The notes under the pieces are model-generated. The model saw nothing but the letters and a program-made list of their open reading frames with translations. It did not search any database and was not told the origin of the DNA. The translations under genes were made by a program, and so were the position numbers. Below, piece after piece: positions 26,443-36,304 of a stretch of 64,000 bases of DNA (position 1 is the first letter of the stretch; each line of letters starts with the position of its first letter). The stretch comes from Bacteroidales bacterium (lineage in GTDB: Bacteria; Bacteroidota; Bacteroidia; Bacteroidales; ML635J-15). The stretch lies in NCBI GenBank assembly GCA_017620015.1, contig JAFZRE010000012.1:1-64000 (forward strand). The letters run 5' to 3'.

Positions 26443-27177
26443 TTACGCTAGATACTTCTTCTTATTGAATACGCTTTGAAGCTTCATCTTCAGCACTCCG
26501 AAAATTGCTTCGCCAATAATTCCACCGCTCATCTTCGACGTACCTTTCTGTCTGTCGGTAAAGATTATCGAAACTTCTTCAATCTTGAATCCGTGCAGCC
26601 ACGACTTGAATTTCATTTCAATCTGGAAAGCATAGCCAATCATCTTGATGTGGTCGAGGTTGATGGTTTCTAGCACCTTGCGGTTGTAGCACACAAATCC
26701 AGCAGTGGTGTCGTTCAGTTTCATGCGCGTTATGAACCTTACGTATTTCGATGCGAAGTACGACAGCAGAATGCGTTTCATCGGCCAGTTAACTACGTTC
26801 ACACCAGTCTTGTAGCGCGAACCTACGGCGACGTCGGCACCTTCCTTGCATGCCTTGTATAGATTTTCAAGGTCAGCAGGGTTGTGTGAAAAGTCGGCAT
26901 CCATTTCGTAGATGTATTCGTAGCCATTCTCGAGGCACCATTTAAAACCAGTGATGTAGGCGGTTCCAAGTCCAAGTTTTCCCTTACGCTCGAGTATGAA
27001 TAGGCGTTCTGGGAATTCGGTCATCAGTTTTTTCACAACATCGGCAGTGCCGTCAGGCGAACCGTCGTCAACAATCAGAATGTCGAACCTAGTATTGAGA
27101 CCGAAAACAAAGCGGATTATCGCTTCGATGTTCTCGATTTCGTTATATGTTGGTATTATGACTATGTTTTCTTTCAT
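26443..27177 (-). CDS. Polyprenol-phosphate mannosyltransferase-like GT2
   Basis: 244 residues from the ATG at 27177. GT-A fold motifs of the dolichol-phosphate mannose synthase type: IVIIPTYNEIENIEAIIR, ILIVDDGSPDGTADVV, LGLGTAYITGFKW, and the metal site EMDADFSHNP. It lacks C-terminal membrane helices, as in the short soluble DPM1-like type, and would transfer a sugar from GDP- or UDP-sugar to a polyprenol phosphate at the inner membrane. A frame extension to a TTG at 27198 is rejected because it runs into the -7 box. It faces the preceding T9SS gene and is divergent from the DUF177 gene. Confidence 0.9.
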   Translation of the reverse strand: MKENIVIIPTYNEIENIEAIIRFVFGLNTRFDILIVDDGSPDGTADVVKKLMTEFPERLFILERKGKLGLGTAYITGFKWCLENGYEYIYEMDADFSHNPADLENLYKACKEGADVAVGSRYKTGVNVVNWPMKRILLSYFASKYVRFITRMKLNDTTAGFVCYNRKVLETINLDHIKMIGYAFQIEMKFKSWLHGFKIEEVSIIFTDRQKGTSKMSGGIIGEAIFGVLKMKLQSVFNKKKYLA

Positions 27178-27195
27178 AACTGAAATTTGAGATTG

Positions 27196-27203
27196 CAAAT
27201 TTA
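27196..27203 (-). promoter_or_regulatory. -7 box for the GT2 gene
   Basis: On the minus strand TAAATTTG, an exact TAnnTTTG match, 18 bases before the ATG at 27177. It rules out the upstream TTG start. Confidence 0.6.
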
Positions 27204-27351
27204 GTGTATTATTTCCAAAGTAGAAGAATTATTATTTATAAGTCAACGATTTGTTTTGAATAATATTGTCTATTTTTCGCTTTTATTTGTCCATTTTACA
27301 CTCACCAAAAAGAATAAATATTTTTTCTTTTTCTTTTTCCAAATTGTTTTG

Positions 27352-27359
27352 TAATTTTG
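27352..27359 (+). promoter_or_regulatory. -7 box for the DUF177-rpmF-plsX operon
   Basis: TAATTTTG, an exact match to TAnnTTTG, 31 bases before the ATG at 27391. The upstream sequence is T-rich with no clear -33 TTG. Confidence 0.55.
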
Positions 27360-27390
27360 CCCGATTTTATTTCCATAACTAGCGATTGGA

Positions 27391-27936
27391 ATGGAACGTG
27401 ATAACCAATATATTATACCGTTAGACGGTCTCGAAGAGAGGGAATATTCCTTCGGCTTCAAGGCTGATGATGCGTTTTTCCAGTCGTATGAAAGTGGAGA
27501 AATAAAGGGCGGAGAGGTCGATGTGAAGGTAAATTTGCTCAAGAAAAAGACCTCGCTGCTATTGAACTTTGACTTGTCGGGAACGGTAAAGCTGACGTGT
27601 GACAGATGCCTTGAACTCTACGAACAGCCTATTGCAATAAGCGATGAAGTGCTGGTCAACTATGGGGACGAGACTAACTTCGACACAAACAGCGATGCCG
27701 TTACGCTAAGTCGCGACGCAAATTCGATTGACGTTTCGAGTTTCATTTACGAATACTCGCACTTTGCGTTGCCGATAGCGCACTATCATCCCGACGATGC
27801 AGACGGAAATCCTACCTGCAACCAGAAGATGATTGACCTGATTGACAAGTACAAAGTTGATGTTACAGAAAAAACAGAAGACGCAATAGACCCGAGATGG
27901 GAAGCGTTGCGAGAATTAAAAAATAATAATAACTAA
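27391..27936 (+). CDS. DUF177 (YceD) family protein
   Basis: 181 residues. The DUF177 hallmark CDRCLELYEQPI is present after a LNFDLSGTVKLT strand, and a second cysteine (NPTCNQKMIDLI) lies near the C-terminus. The family is required for 23S rRNA or large-subunit metabolism in some bacteria and plants, and almost always precedes rpmF, as here (16-base gap). Cytoplasmic. Family certain from context and motif; the molecular role is not settled. Confidence 0.9.
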   Translation: MERDNQYIIPLDGLEEREYSFGFKADDAFFQSYESGEIKGGEVDVKVNLLKKKTSLLLNFDLSGTVKLTCDRCLELYEQPIAISDEVLVNYGDETNFDTNSDAVTLSRDANSIDVSSFIYEYSHFALPIAHYHPDDADGNPTCNQKMIDLIDKYKVDVTEKTEDAIDPRWEALRELKNNNN

Positions 27937-27952
27937 CTAAAAGTTTAAGAAA

Positions 27953-28135
27953 ATGGCACATCCTAAAAGAAAAACCTCAAAGCAGAGAAGAAACAAACGT
28001 CGTACCCACTATGTAGCAGAATTCCCGACACTGGCAACATGCTCGAACTGCGGAACAACAATACAGTATCACCATGTTTGTCCAAACTGCGGATACTATA
28101 GAGGAAAACTCGTTATCGAACAAAAGGGCGAATAA
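27953..28135 (+). CDS. rpmF: Ribosomal protein bL32
   Basis: 60 residues with the full L32 pattern: N-terminal MAHPKRKTSKQRRNKRR and a zinc-ribbon CSNCGTT...HHVCPNCGYYRGK. It is the zinc-binding form with four cysteines. A structural protein of the large ribosomal subunit. It lies between the DUF177 gene and plsX in the standard order. Confidence 0.98.
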   Translation: MAHPKRKTSKQRRNKRRTHYVAEFPTLATCSNCGTTIQYHHVCPNCGYYRGKLVIEQKGE

Positions 28136-28147
28136 ATATAAGACAAT

Positions 28148-29089
28148 ATGAACATTGGTGTTGACATATATGGCGGGGACTTTGCACCGGATGCCGTACT
28201 TGACGGTGTAGTTCTTGCCTTAGAAGTTTTGGATAAGGACGACAGGCTGTTCCTTTTCGGCAACGAAGAGTACATCCGCAAGTATTTCGCCAATCGCAGC
28301 GTCGATGCTGGTGTTTTTGAAATTGTAAATTGTTCCGAAACATTTGCAATGGGTGACGACCCCGTAAAGACATTCCGCGAGAAAAAGGACTCAGGAATCG
28401 TCAAGGGATTTTTCTACCTCAAGCAAGGAATCATCGACGGATTTGCAAGCGCAGGCAACACTGGAGCAATGATGGTGGGTGCAACACAAGTTATGGGTGT
28501 CCTCGAAGGAATCATCAGACCTTGCCTATCGTCAATATGCCCCAACAACAAGGGCGGCAACAACCTGATACTCGATGTCGGTCTTAATGCCGACCCGAAG
28601 CCGGAAGTGCTTGCTCAGTACGCACAGATTGGTAGCGCTTACGCAAAATATGTAATGGGAATAGAAAACCCAAGGATTGGTCTGTTGAACATCGGCTCGG
28701 AAGAAGGCAAGGGCAACCTTACCGCAAAAGCCACATACAAGCTGTTGAAAGAACTCGACAACATCAACTTCATTGGAAACATTGAAGGCGGCGATTGTTC
28801 TGATACCGAAAAGGTGGACGTAATCGTTACCGATGGTTTCGTCGGAAACATCTACCTCAAGCATGCCGAATCAATCTACAGCATATTGAAGCAGAGAGGT
28901 ATAAACGACCCGTTCTTCGACAACTACAACTACGAGAACGTAGGCGGAACCCCTGCACTCGGTGTTAACGGAACAGTTATTATCGGTCATGGCAAGAGCA
29001 ACGGCAAGGCCATCAAGAATATGATTCTTCAGACTAAGGCTGTAGCCGCTGCAAAACTCCATGAAAAAATTGCTTCGATAATAAAATAA
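28148..29089 (+). CDS. plsX: Phosphate acyltransferase PlsX
   Basis: Converts acyl-ACP to acyl-phosphate for phospholipid synthesis. 313 residues: MNIGVDIYGGDFAPDAVLDG, GNTGAMMVGA, RPCLSSICPN, GLLNIGSEEGKGN, FIGNIEGGD, VIVTDGFVGNIYLK and HGKSNGKAIKNMI. All are family positions and the length is typical. In most genomes fabH follows directly; here a terminator-like hairpin and a T9SS cargo gene follow instead, and fabH is not in the window. Confidence 0.97.
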   Translation: MNIGVDIYGGDFAPDAVLDGVVLALEVLDKDDRLFLFGNEEYIRKYFANRSVDAGVFEIVNCSETFAMGDDPVKTFREKKDSGIVKGFFYLKQGIIDGFASAGNTGAMMVGATQVMGVLEGIIRPCLSSICPNNKGGNNLILDVGLNADPKPEVLAQYAQIGSAYAKYVMGIENPRIGLLNIGSEEGKGNLTAKATYKLLKELDNINFIGNIEGGDCSDTEKVDVIVTDGFVGNIYLKHAESIYSILKQRGINDPFFDNYNYENVGGTPALGVNGTVIIGHGKSNGKAIKNMILQTKAVAAAKLHEKIASIIK

Positions 29090-29108
29090 TAATCTTTTTC
29101 ATAAGTGG

Positions 29109-29142
29109 CAAGTCCCGGTCTTCGTGATTGGGATTTGTTTTG
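29109..29142 (+). terminator. Rho-independent-type terminator after plsX
   Basis: CAAGTCCC (29109-29116) pairs with GGGATTTG (29130-29137) with one G-U pair, then TTTTG. It ends the DUF177-rpmF-plsX operon. A long open frame starting at 29105 passes through it, another reason to reject that start for the next gene. Confidence 0.6.
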
Positions 29143-29267
29143 TTATATCCCTACTCGACAAAAGGATAAGCATTCTCCATCCGCCATTATACCTATAATA
29201 TTTCTGTTAACCAAAACCATGATAATAACTTTCACAAAAATACTTCTCCGTAAATCAATAATTTTCT

Positions 29268-29275
29268 TATGTTTG
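29268..29275 (+). promoter_or_regulatory. -7 box for the SprB-repeat gene
   Basis: TATGTTTG fits TAnnTTTG, 27 bases before the ATG at 29303. A second match, TAATTTTG at 29289-29296, lies too close to the start to be favoured. Confidence 0.5.
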
Positions 29276-29302
29276 CGAATTATACAAGTAATTTTGTTTC
29301 AA

Positions 29303-32300
29303 ATGAAAAATATTCTTTTCGTATTATCATTGATTTTCATAGGGATTACTAGCATTTGTGCACAATCCTCTACCCTTTTTCACTACGAATCGGTGCTCCC
29401 GTCCGACACCGTAACATGCATGGCACAAGATGCCGACGGAAACGTTCTGCTAGGAACAACAAACGGACTTGTTTCATACAATGGAACTGATTTTTCGGTA
29501 ATTAACACCAGCAACGGACTCGCAGGCAACTATGTAAACGACATTTTTGTCGCTTCCGATGGCAAAGTTTATGTAGCAACCACTGCGGGACTTTCTATCA
29601 GGAACAACAATACCTGGCAAAACGAATTTACAGGAGGCAACATTAGAAAAATTGCAGCAACTTCAGACGGAAGATTCTGGTACTCAACAATATCAAATTC
29701 TGTAGTTGAATATAATTCTGGTAGCACAACCGTTATTCCCGACAACTATGGCTTTGCAAACGGCATAAGTGGAATCTATGTTGACCGCTCGGAGAATGTG
29801 TGGATTAGCTGCAACGGAAATGTAGTTGAAATTTGCGCCAACGGAAAGACAAAGTCCTTCGCCGACATCTTTTCTGGCAAGGTTGTATATGATGTATATC
29901 AGCGGTTCAACGGTGACATTCTAGCTGCAACAAGTACAGGAATCATGTCGTACGACTACAATTCATGGACAACACTTGATGGCATTTCAAGTGGAGCATC
30001 GGCTGTGTGCGAAGACTTTGCACAGAACATAATCTTTGGCAACTACAATGGTGTTTATCGCTACGACGGCACTTCGAGCACCTTGATTAACAATATGTTC
30101 TCGGCAGGTTCGCTGATGGCAAGCGGTCCACAACAAAAAAGATTGTGGTGCATTGATTTGCAGAACGGAATCGCCGTAATGGACTTCAACGGCAATGCAG
30201 AAACCTACCATACAAACCTCAACTTGCTCAACCATACGCCAAATTTCATCTATGGCAACAACGATGGAACTATTTGTATTGCAGGCAATTCTGGAATAAA
30301 TCTGGTATCCGGCTACACTTGGACATCATACAAGAGAAACTTGCAGAACCTAATAGTGAAGGCCGCTTGCATCCACAACGATACGCTTTGGCTCGGAACT
30401 GGCAACTCACTAATCCGCAAGGCAGGAAGAAACATTTCGGTAGTAGCAGAAACAAATGTAAATGCTCTCGCTAATGACAACGGAACAATCTATGCTGCAA
30501 CAGATTATGGCATTTTAAGAATAGTTGGTGGCTCGGTAGTTGACACTATTGAATGCACATCGGTAGTAAAGGATGTTGTTTGCTCGAACGGACTTTTTGC
30601 CATTGCTGGAACTTCTATTTATCAACTTGAAAATGGAAATCTTACACAAGTTCCGATTAACATTTCCATTACAAATACTTCGCGGTTTGTAAAGACCGCT
30701 TCTGGAAACATTTTCATTACAACCAGCAACGGAATCGCAAGATTTAATCCGTCAGCCTCACCAGCGACAGAACTCATCGACCCAGGATTGCCACAAGATA
30801 TAGTTTCTTCGGCAGCCTGCGACGAAAATGTGTATGTACTCCTCTCGAACGGAGCAATTTACGAATATTCAACAACTTGGCGAGAAGTAACGACGGGAAG
30901 CTATACAAAAATAGCCTCGGCAGGAAACGGCATACTTTGGGCAATCAGGAACGACGGCACAGTGGAAAGGATTTGCATTAATGGGAATGCCACATTTACA
31001 ATAAGTTCACAATCAGAAACCTGCGACGGTAGCAACAATGCAAGCCTCTCAGTTTTGGCAACTGGAGCAACCTCGTATTCAATAGACAATGGTGAAAATT
31101 GGCAGACAAGTGGCAATTTTGCCAACATCTCGGGCGGTTACAAGCATCTTCTGGCAAAAAATTCCGAAGGAAAGATAATCGCCGACTCGGTTGTTTTTGT
31201 CGAATATGGCACAACTCTTTATAATCAAAGCCTTACCTACGTTCAACCCGAATGCTACGGTGAAACAGGGAACTTAGCCCTTTCGGGAATTGGAACCTCA
31301 TCGTTCGTGTGGGAAAATTCAAACACAACGCTTACAGAACGAACAAACTTAAATGCTGGCAACTATGCCGTTACAATTACAAATTCGACTTGCCAAAGGT
31401 CGTTTGCAACAACAATAGCAGCAAAGACACAAATCACAGTTTCCGAAACAATTGACAATTTGGCTTGCAACGGTGACAATTCGGGAAGAATCTCGCTTGT
31501 CGTTTCGGGAGGAACTTCGCCATACTCATACAATTGGAATAACGATACAGAAACCGCAAGCATCGAAAACCTTGCTGCAAACGAATATTCATGCACCGTA
31601 TCCGACAGAAACTCCTGCTCAGTAACTCATTCATACACAGTATCTCAACCTGAAATATTGTCGGCACAAGCCAATCCAACCGACATTACTTGCTACGGAG
31701 CAAACAATGGTGCTATTTCACTGACTGTAACTGGTGGAACATCGCAATACACCTACCATTGGAACGACAACAACGAAGGAGCAAGCAGAACCAATCTTTC
31801 GGTTGGCAGCTATTCGGTAACGATAACCGACAATCACAATTGCTCGACAACCGCAAGTGCAAGTATTTCGCAGCCAACTGCATTGAATGTCAATGGAAAT
31901 GCGACAAACATAAGTTGCTTCGGTAGAAACGACGGTGCTATTTCAATATCGGTTTCGGGTGGCACAGAACCATACTCCTACCAATGGAACGGACAAACAA
32001 CAGAAGCAAACCAAACTAACCTTTCAGCAGGCGATTATTCGCTTGTCGTTACTGACGCAAACACTTGTACAGCAACATTATCTGCTACTATTACAGAACC
32101 CGATGAGCTTGTTGCAATACCAAACATCACTCCTATCACCTGCGCAGGAGCAAACAATGCAATTCTTTCAGCCTCGGCAACAGGAGGAACTGGCGTTTAT
32201 GCACAATATTTCTGGTTCAGAGCAGAAAACCCAAACTCGCCAATATGCGTACAAACTCAATATCAAAATGTTGCAGCAGGAAATTATCTGCTTGTCGTAA

Positions 32301-33625
32301 AGGATAGTCACAACTGTACCGACACAGTTCCAGTTGTCGTGGAAGATGCTGTTGCCCATAACTTTGAAATGACGGTAACCGATGCACAATGTAACGGTGG
32401 CACAGGCTCCATTGCCATAACCATTGACGGTGGAAACGGCACTGGATTCTCGTATGAGTGGAGTGGAAATGTGTCTTCTACCAACTCAGCAAGTTCACTC
32501 CTTGCAGGACATTACACAATTACCGCTACCGATAGTAACGACTGCGAAACAATACTCGACACTGCCGTAAACGAACCTGAAATGCCATTTATAGGCGCTT
32601 GGAGCGACATCGTGCTGTGCGAAGGTCAGTCTTATACCTTGGACGCAGGCAACAACTATACATCATACCAATGGAGCAACGGTACAACAACGCAGACAAT
32701 CTCGGTAAGCGAAGCAAACGACTACTCCGTAACAGTTACCGACAACCAAGGTTGCCGCTCGTATGACGCTGTAAACGTTTCGATCCGCCGACCATACACT
32801 GGCGACAAACTTGCGCTTGCAACAGTTACCGAAACCAACTCGGTAGTTCTGCGCTGGAACAAAACTGCCAACCAAGGAACTGCTTCGTACAAAATTTACC
32901 GCGATTCGGGCGAAGGCTTTATAAATATTGCAACCGTAAGCTTCAATTCGGAAGCAATGTACGAAGACACAACTGTCGATGCTTCGGAAAGATACTACTC
33001 GTATAAAGTAACTGCCGTCAGCAACTGTGGCGACGAAAGCGAAATTGAAGCCTCCCACCGCACCATAGTGCTTGCCGCTATATGCGACAACAACAACGTC
33101 TGCAACCTCAACTGGAGTCCGTATGTGGGCGTAACCGAAACTTTCACCTATATCCTTGCAGGTGACTCGCCCGAAAACTTAGAAATAATAGATTCGGTAC
33201 TTTTCACCACCTACAATTATGTGCAGATGAACCAATTCGAAGATGGAACCTACTACCGGATAATGATTAAGATGAGCCATCCACTTATAACAGAAGATGC
33301 AACATACGACAGGATTTATTCCAACATTGTGCGTTGCGGTGGTTCCGACGACCCGATTGACCCGCCAGTTATGGCTGAGGAATTTGGCATTTCAGATATT
33401 TCAGCATATCCAAATCCATTTGACAATGAAATTACCTTAACGTTCAATTCTGACGATGAAGAAAGTGTTTCCTACGAAGTGATAGACGCATTGGGAAGGA
33501 TTGTTCTGACAGGAACTGCTGATGGCGACACAATAATTTTCGGTTCTGAACTGAAAGCTGGAATATACGTGGTTAGACTGCACAGTGGAAATGAAGTTCA
33601 TTCGTTAAAAATAAGCAAACAGTAA
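29303..33625 (+). CDS. SprB-repeat T9SS surface protein with N-terminal propeller
   Basis: 1440 residues from the ATG at 29303, where a signal peptide begins (MKNILFVLSLIFIGITSICAQ). Residues about 25-560 are a two-component-regulator-type propeller (DADGNVLLGTTNGLVSYNG, ASDGKVYVATTAGLSI, NNGTIYAATDYGILRI). Residues about 715-1095 hold five SprB repeats (CNGDNSG, CYGANNG, CFGRNDG, CAGANNA, CNGGTGS, each followed by ISLxVxGGTxPYxYxWN). A fibronectin-III-like part (VVLRWNKTA...YKIYRD) precedes the sorting domain ISAYPNPFDNEITL...KAGIYVVRLHSGNEVHSLKISKQ. SprB repeats are known from the Flavobacterium gliding adhesin. It is probably an adhesin or surface scaffold. The earlier frame start at 29105 is rejected because it crosses the terminator and promoter. 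Confidence 0.9.
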   Translation: MKNILFVLSLIFIGITSICAQSSTLFHYESVLPSDTVTCMAQDADGNVLLGTTNGLVSYNGTDFSVINTSNGLAGNYVNDIFVASDGKVYVATTAGLSIRNNNTWQNEFTGGNIRKIAATSDGRFWYSTISNSVVEYNSGSTTVIPDNYGFANGISGIYVDRSENVWISCNGNVVEICANGKTKSFADIFSGKVVYDVYQRFNGDILAATSTGIMSYDYNSWTTLDGISSGASAVCEDFAQNIIFGNYNGVYRYDGTSSTLINNMFSAGSLMASGPQQKRLWCIDLQNGIAVMDFNGNAETYHTNLNLLNHTPNFIYGNNDGTICIAGNSGINLVSGYTWTSYKRNLQNLIVKAACIHNDTLWLGTGNSLIRKAGRNISVVAETNVNALANDNGTIYAATDYGILRIVGGSVVDTIECTSVVKDVVCSNGLFAIAGTSIYQLENGNLTQVPINISITNTSRFVKTASGNIFITTSNGIARFNPSASPATELIDPGLPQDIVSSAACDENVYVLLSNGAIYEYSTTWREVTTGSYTKIASAGNGILWAIRNDGTVERICINGNATFTISSQSETCDGSNNASLSVLATGATSYSIDNGENWQTSGNFANISGGYKHLLAKNSEGKIIADSVVFVEYGTTLYNQSLTYVQPECYGETGNLALSGIGTSSFVWENSNTTLTERTNLNAGNYAVTITNSTCQRSFATTIAAKTQITVSETIDNLACNGDNSGRISLVVSGGTSPYSYNWNNDTETASIENLAANEYSCTVSDRNSCSVTHSYTVSQPEILSAQANPTDITCYGANNGAISLTVTGGTSQYTYHWNDNNEGASRTNLSVGSYSVTITDNHNCSTTASASISQPTALNVNGNATNISCFGRNDGAISISVSGGTEPYSYQWNGQTTEANQTNLSAGDYSLVVTDANTCTATLSATITEPDELVAIPNITPITCAGANNAILSASATGGTGVYAQYFWFRAENPNSPICVQTQYQNVAAGNYLLVVKDSHNCTDTVPVVVEDAVAHNFEMTVTDAQCNGGTGSIAITIDGGNGTGFSYEWSGNVSSTNSASSLLAGHYTITATDSNDCETILDTAVNEPEMPFIGAWSDIVLCEGQSYTLDAGNNYTSYQWSNGTTTQTISVSEANDYSVTVTDNQGCRSYDAVNVSIRRPYTGDKLALATVTETNSVVLRWNKTANQGTASYKIYRDSGEGFINIATVSFNSEAMYEDTTVDASERYYSYKVTAVSNCGDESEIEASHRTIVLAAICDNNNVCNLNWSPYVGVTETFTYILAGDSPENLEIIDSVLFTTYNYVQMNQFEDGTYYRIMIKMSHPLITEDATYDRIYSNIVRCGGSDDPIDPPVMAEEFGISDISAYPNPFDNEITLTFNSDDEESVSYEVIDALGRIVLTGTADGDTIIFGSELKAGIYVVRLHSGNEVHSLKISKQ

Positions 33626-34347
33626 TGCACTACAAGATTGAACTATCATATGTAGGGACTTGCTATCACGGATGGCAGTCGCAGCCAAACGCCTCGTCGG
33701 TGCAGGAAACGCTTGAAGATGCGCTTGGCAAAGTCCTGCGCGAACCTATTTCCGTAACAGGCTGCGGACGTACCGACACTGGCGTTCATGCCGAATACTA
33801 CGTAGCGCACTTCGATGCCAATGCCGAAATCGACAACAAACTGGTTGACAGGCTAAACGGATTTCTTCCATACGACATTTCCGTCTTCGCGATAAGCCAC
33901 GCCGATGAAAATTTCCATGCCCGCTTCGATGCAAAGAAACGTTCGTACAAGTATGTGATTACGCAAAAGAAGAACCCGTTTCTGAAAGGCTTCTCGTGGT
34001 ATGTGCGCTGTCCGCTCGACATCGCCAAAATGCAAGAAGCCGCCAACCGCCTATTCGGCTACACCGACTTTACAAGTTTCAGCAAGCTGCATACCGATGT
34101 GAAAACCAACAACTGCCGCATTTGCCGTGCCGACTTTGAAGTAAACAACGACTTGATAGTGTTCCGCATTTCTGCCGACAGGTTTCTGCGCAATATGGTC
34201 CGTGCGATAGTCGGCACCTTGGTCGAAGTTGGCAAAGGAAAACTTTCGGTTGAAAATTTCTGTCGCATAATCGAATTGAAGGACCGTTGCGAAGCTGGAC
34301 AGTCGGTTCCTGCCGATGGCTTGTTTCTGACTGAAGTAGAATACTAA
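33625..34347 (+). CDS. truA: tRNA pseudouridine(38-40) synthase TruA
   Basis: Isomerises uridines 38-40 in the anticodon arm of many tRNAs. 240 residues with YVGTCYHGWQSQPNASSVQ, catalytic Asp 51 in GCGRTDTGVHA, FHARFDAKKRSYKYVI, and FLRNMVRAIVGTLVEVG. Its ATG overlaps the TAA of the SprB-repeat gene by one base, so it is expressed from that mRNA unless an internal promoter exists. It converges on the flippase gene with 3 bases between stops. Confidence 0.97.
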   Translation: MHYKIELSYVGTCYHGWQSQPNASSVQETLEDALGKVLREPISVTGCGRTDTGVHAEYYVAHFDANAEIDNKLVDRLNGFLPYDISVFAISHADENFHARFDAKKRSYKYVITQKKNPFLKGFSWYVRCPLDIAKMQEAANRLFGYTDFTSFSKLHTDVKTNNCRICRADFEVNNDLIVFRISADRFLRNMVRAIVGTLVEVGKGKLSVENFCRIIELKDRCEAGQSVPADGLFLTEVEY

Positions 34348-34350
34348 CCA

Positions 34351-35667
34351 TCAATTAATCATTACAATACTTACAGCCAAACTTGCCATCATAAGCAATA
34401 GGTAATACACGAAAATCCTCGTATCCATATATTCCCTCAGCCGCACGCCATAAATCGACTTGACAACCGAAACAAGTATCAATTTTTCCGTCAAGTTACC
34501 TAAAATGAATGCAATAGCGACACCGATAATGCCTATAAAATTCATAAGCACAAGTCCAATCACTACGTTGACAAGAATATTCACCGTAGCGGCAGCAAGT
34601 ATGGGACGGCTTTGCCTCTTGCCAACAAGTATGCACTCGGGAGTTATGAACCTAAATACAGATGCAAAGCAATATAGATTGAAAATCAATGCACTTTCGT
34701 AAAAATCCTCATTGAAAACCAGCGGATACAGATACTTGCTCGCTATTATTGCAATCATAGCGGCAGGAATGAAAATGTGCATTAAGTGACGGTTTTCGCG
34801 CTTAATGTTTTCAAGCGATTCTGCAATAATGCCGTTGTTGGCTATACGCGACGACATAGCCTCCGAGAATGCAGTGACAGGCAAAAGTATAAGTGGAAAT
34901 TCCTTTGCCCCATAGCGGAACATTGCGTATGTACCTTCATCAAACCTATAAGATACAAGGAAACTGTCGGCATATTGTATTCCCTTTACAATCAGCACGC
35001 TTAATATGAAAGGCCCGGAAAGTTTCAGGAAAAATCCCATATATTTGCCCGAAAACCTTATCCGAGAGTATCTTAGCACGACAATCGCTAACCACACAAA
35101 CCTTACTGCCGTTGCAAGCAAAAGCCCATACAGACCATAGCCAAGGTCGTCGGTCATAATCACAGGTATTGTTACCGCTAGAATCTGCAAAGTAAATACA
35201 ACCGCGCCATAAATGGCAATCCTATAAGGTTTGTTTTCAACAAGATAAATATATTCAACAAGATTTGAGGGACACGATAGCGCAATATAGGCGAGCAAAA
35301 TCTTCAGGTATGGTATCCTATCGCCACTGAAGCCGACAAAACTTGCAATCTGCGACTGCAACAGAAAAACAGCAAGAGCCGTAATAAGTGCCAATGCCGT
35401 AAAAATCAGGAATATGTTAAAATAAGCTTCTGTTTTTTCCTGTTGTTGTTCTCGCTTCATCGAAAGCATTGTCTGGAGCATTCCGCCAGTCCAGAAGAAG
35501 CAAGCCGCACCCGAAATGAGCAAAAAAGTCTCGTAGGTACCAATCTGGCTTATACCGATGTCGGTTTTTGACAAGACAATACCTATAAGTAGCAACGCAA
35601 CGAAGCGGAACAACTGCAAAAACTGCAATGCCCTGACGCTGTTTAGGTATTTTGCGAGTATTGACAC
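34351..35667 (-). CDS. Oligosaccharide flippase-like membrane protein
   Basis: 438 residues, almost entirely hydrophobic with about 12 predicted membrane helices and short basic loops; it starts MSILAKYLNSVRALQFLQLFRFVALLL and includes GTYETFLLISGAACFFWTGGM, the layout of Wzx-like MOP-superfamily exporters that flip lipid-linked oligosaccharides. Inner membrane. Last gene of a minus-strand operon, 3 bases after ribE. No catalytic motif is expected; family identity rests on hydrophobic pattern and length, so the substrate is unknown. Confidence 0.75.
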   Translation of the reverse strand: MSILAKYLNSVRALQFLQLFRFVALLLIGIVLSKTDIGISQIGTYETFLLISGAACFFWTGGMLQTMLSMKREQQQEKTEAYFNIFLIFTALALITALAVFLLQSQIASFVGFSGDRIPYLKILLAYIALSCPSNLVEYIYLVENKPYRIAIYGAVVFTLQILAVTIPVIMTDDLGYGLYGLLLATAVRFVWLAIVVLRYSRIRFSGKYMGFFLKLSGPFILSVLIVKGIQYADSFLVSYRFDEGTYAMFRYGAKEFPLILLPVTAFSEAMSSRIANNGIIAESLENIKRENRHLMHIFIPAAMIAIIASKYLYPLVFNEDFYESALIFNLYCFASVFRFITPECILVGKRQSRPILAAATVNILVNVVIGLVLMNFIGIIGVAIAFILGNLTEKLILVSVVKSIYGVRLREYMDTRIFVYYLLLMMASLAVSIVMIN

Positions 35668-35670
35668 CTG

Positions 35671-36282
35671 CTATTTGCCAAGCCCTTCAAGGTAGCCTGC
35701 CATAATTTTCTGTATGTACTTTCCGATAATGTCGAACTCAAGGTTTACAATAGTGCCGACCTTGAAGCAATGGAAGTTGGTAACCTGATAGGTATATGGT
35801 ATTATCGATACCGAAAATGTATTTGCCTTGGAGTTTACAACCGTAAGGCTCACACCGTTGACCGATACGGAACCTTTTTCGACGGTAATATTTCCCTTCG
35901 ACTTGTCGTACTCGAAAGTATAGTACCAGCTGCCACCGTTTTCTGTAACATCAATGCACTTTGCCGTCTGGTCAACGTGACCTTGAACGAGATGACCGTC
36001 AAGAAGCTTGTCCATGCTCATGCTACGCTCAATGTTTACCTCATCGCCTATGTTGAGCAGACCAAGGTTCGACTTGTCAAGAGTTTCCTTCATTGCCGTA
36101 ACCTTGTAGGTCTTGGTTGGCTTGTCGATTTCGACTACTGTAAGGCATACGCCGTTGTGAGCAACGCTTTGGTCGATGCGAAGCTGGTCGCCAAACGAGC
36201 AGGTAAAATAAAAGTGAATGTTGCTCTGCTCCTTCTCTATCCTTACCAATTTTGCGGTTTCTTCTACTATTCCTGAAAACAT
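35671..36282 (-). CDS. ribE: Riboflavin synthase alpha chain
   Basis: Dismutates two 6,7-dimethyl-8-ribityllumazines to riboflavin. 203 residues with the invariant start MFSGIVEE, two lumazine-binding halves each with a repeated pattern (VAHNGVCLTVVEI...ERSM and GHLVQGHVDQTAKC / SVSVNGVSLTVVN), and the usual length. The two GVxLTVV segments mark the internal duplication. No other riboflavin genes are nearby; it sits between the deoxynucleoside kinase and the flippase. Confidence 0.96.
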   Translation of the reverse strand: MFSGIVEETAKLVRIEKEQSNIHFYFTCSFGDQLRIDQSVAHNGVCLTVVEIDKPTKTYKVTAMKETLDKSNLGLLNIGDEVNIERSMSMDKLLDGHLVQGHVDQTAKCIDVTENGGSWYYTFEYDKSKGNITVEKGSVSVNGVSLTVVNSKANTFSVSIIPYTYQVTNFHCFKVGTIVNLEFDIIGKYIQKIMAGYLEGLGK

Positions 36283-36304
36283 AATCCAAACAATTTAACG
36301 AGCC

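Noticed and set aside
29105..29302. Upstream extension of the SprB-repeat gene
   Set aside because: The extra 66 codons cross a terminator-like hairpin and the -7 box and precede a perfect signal peptide at 29303.
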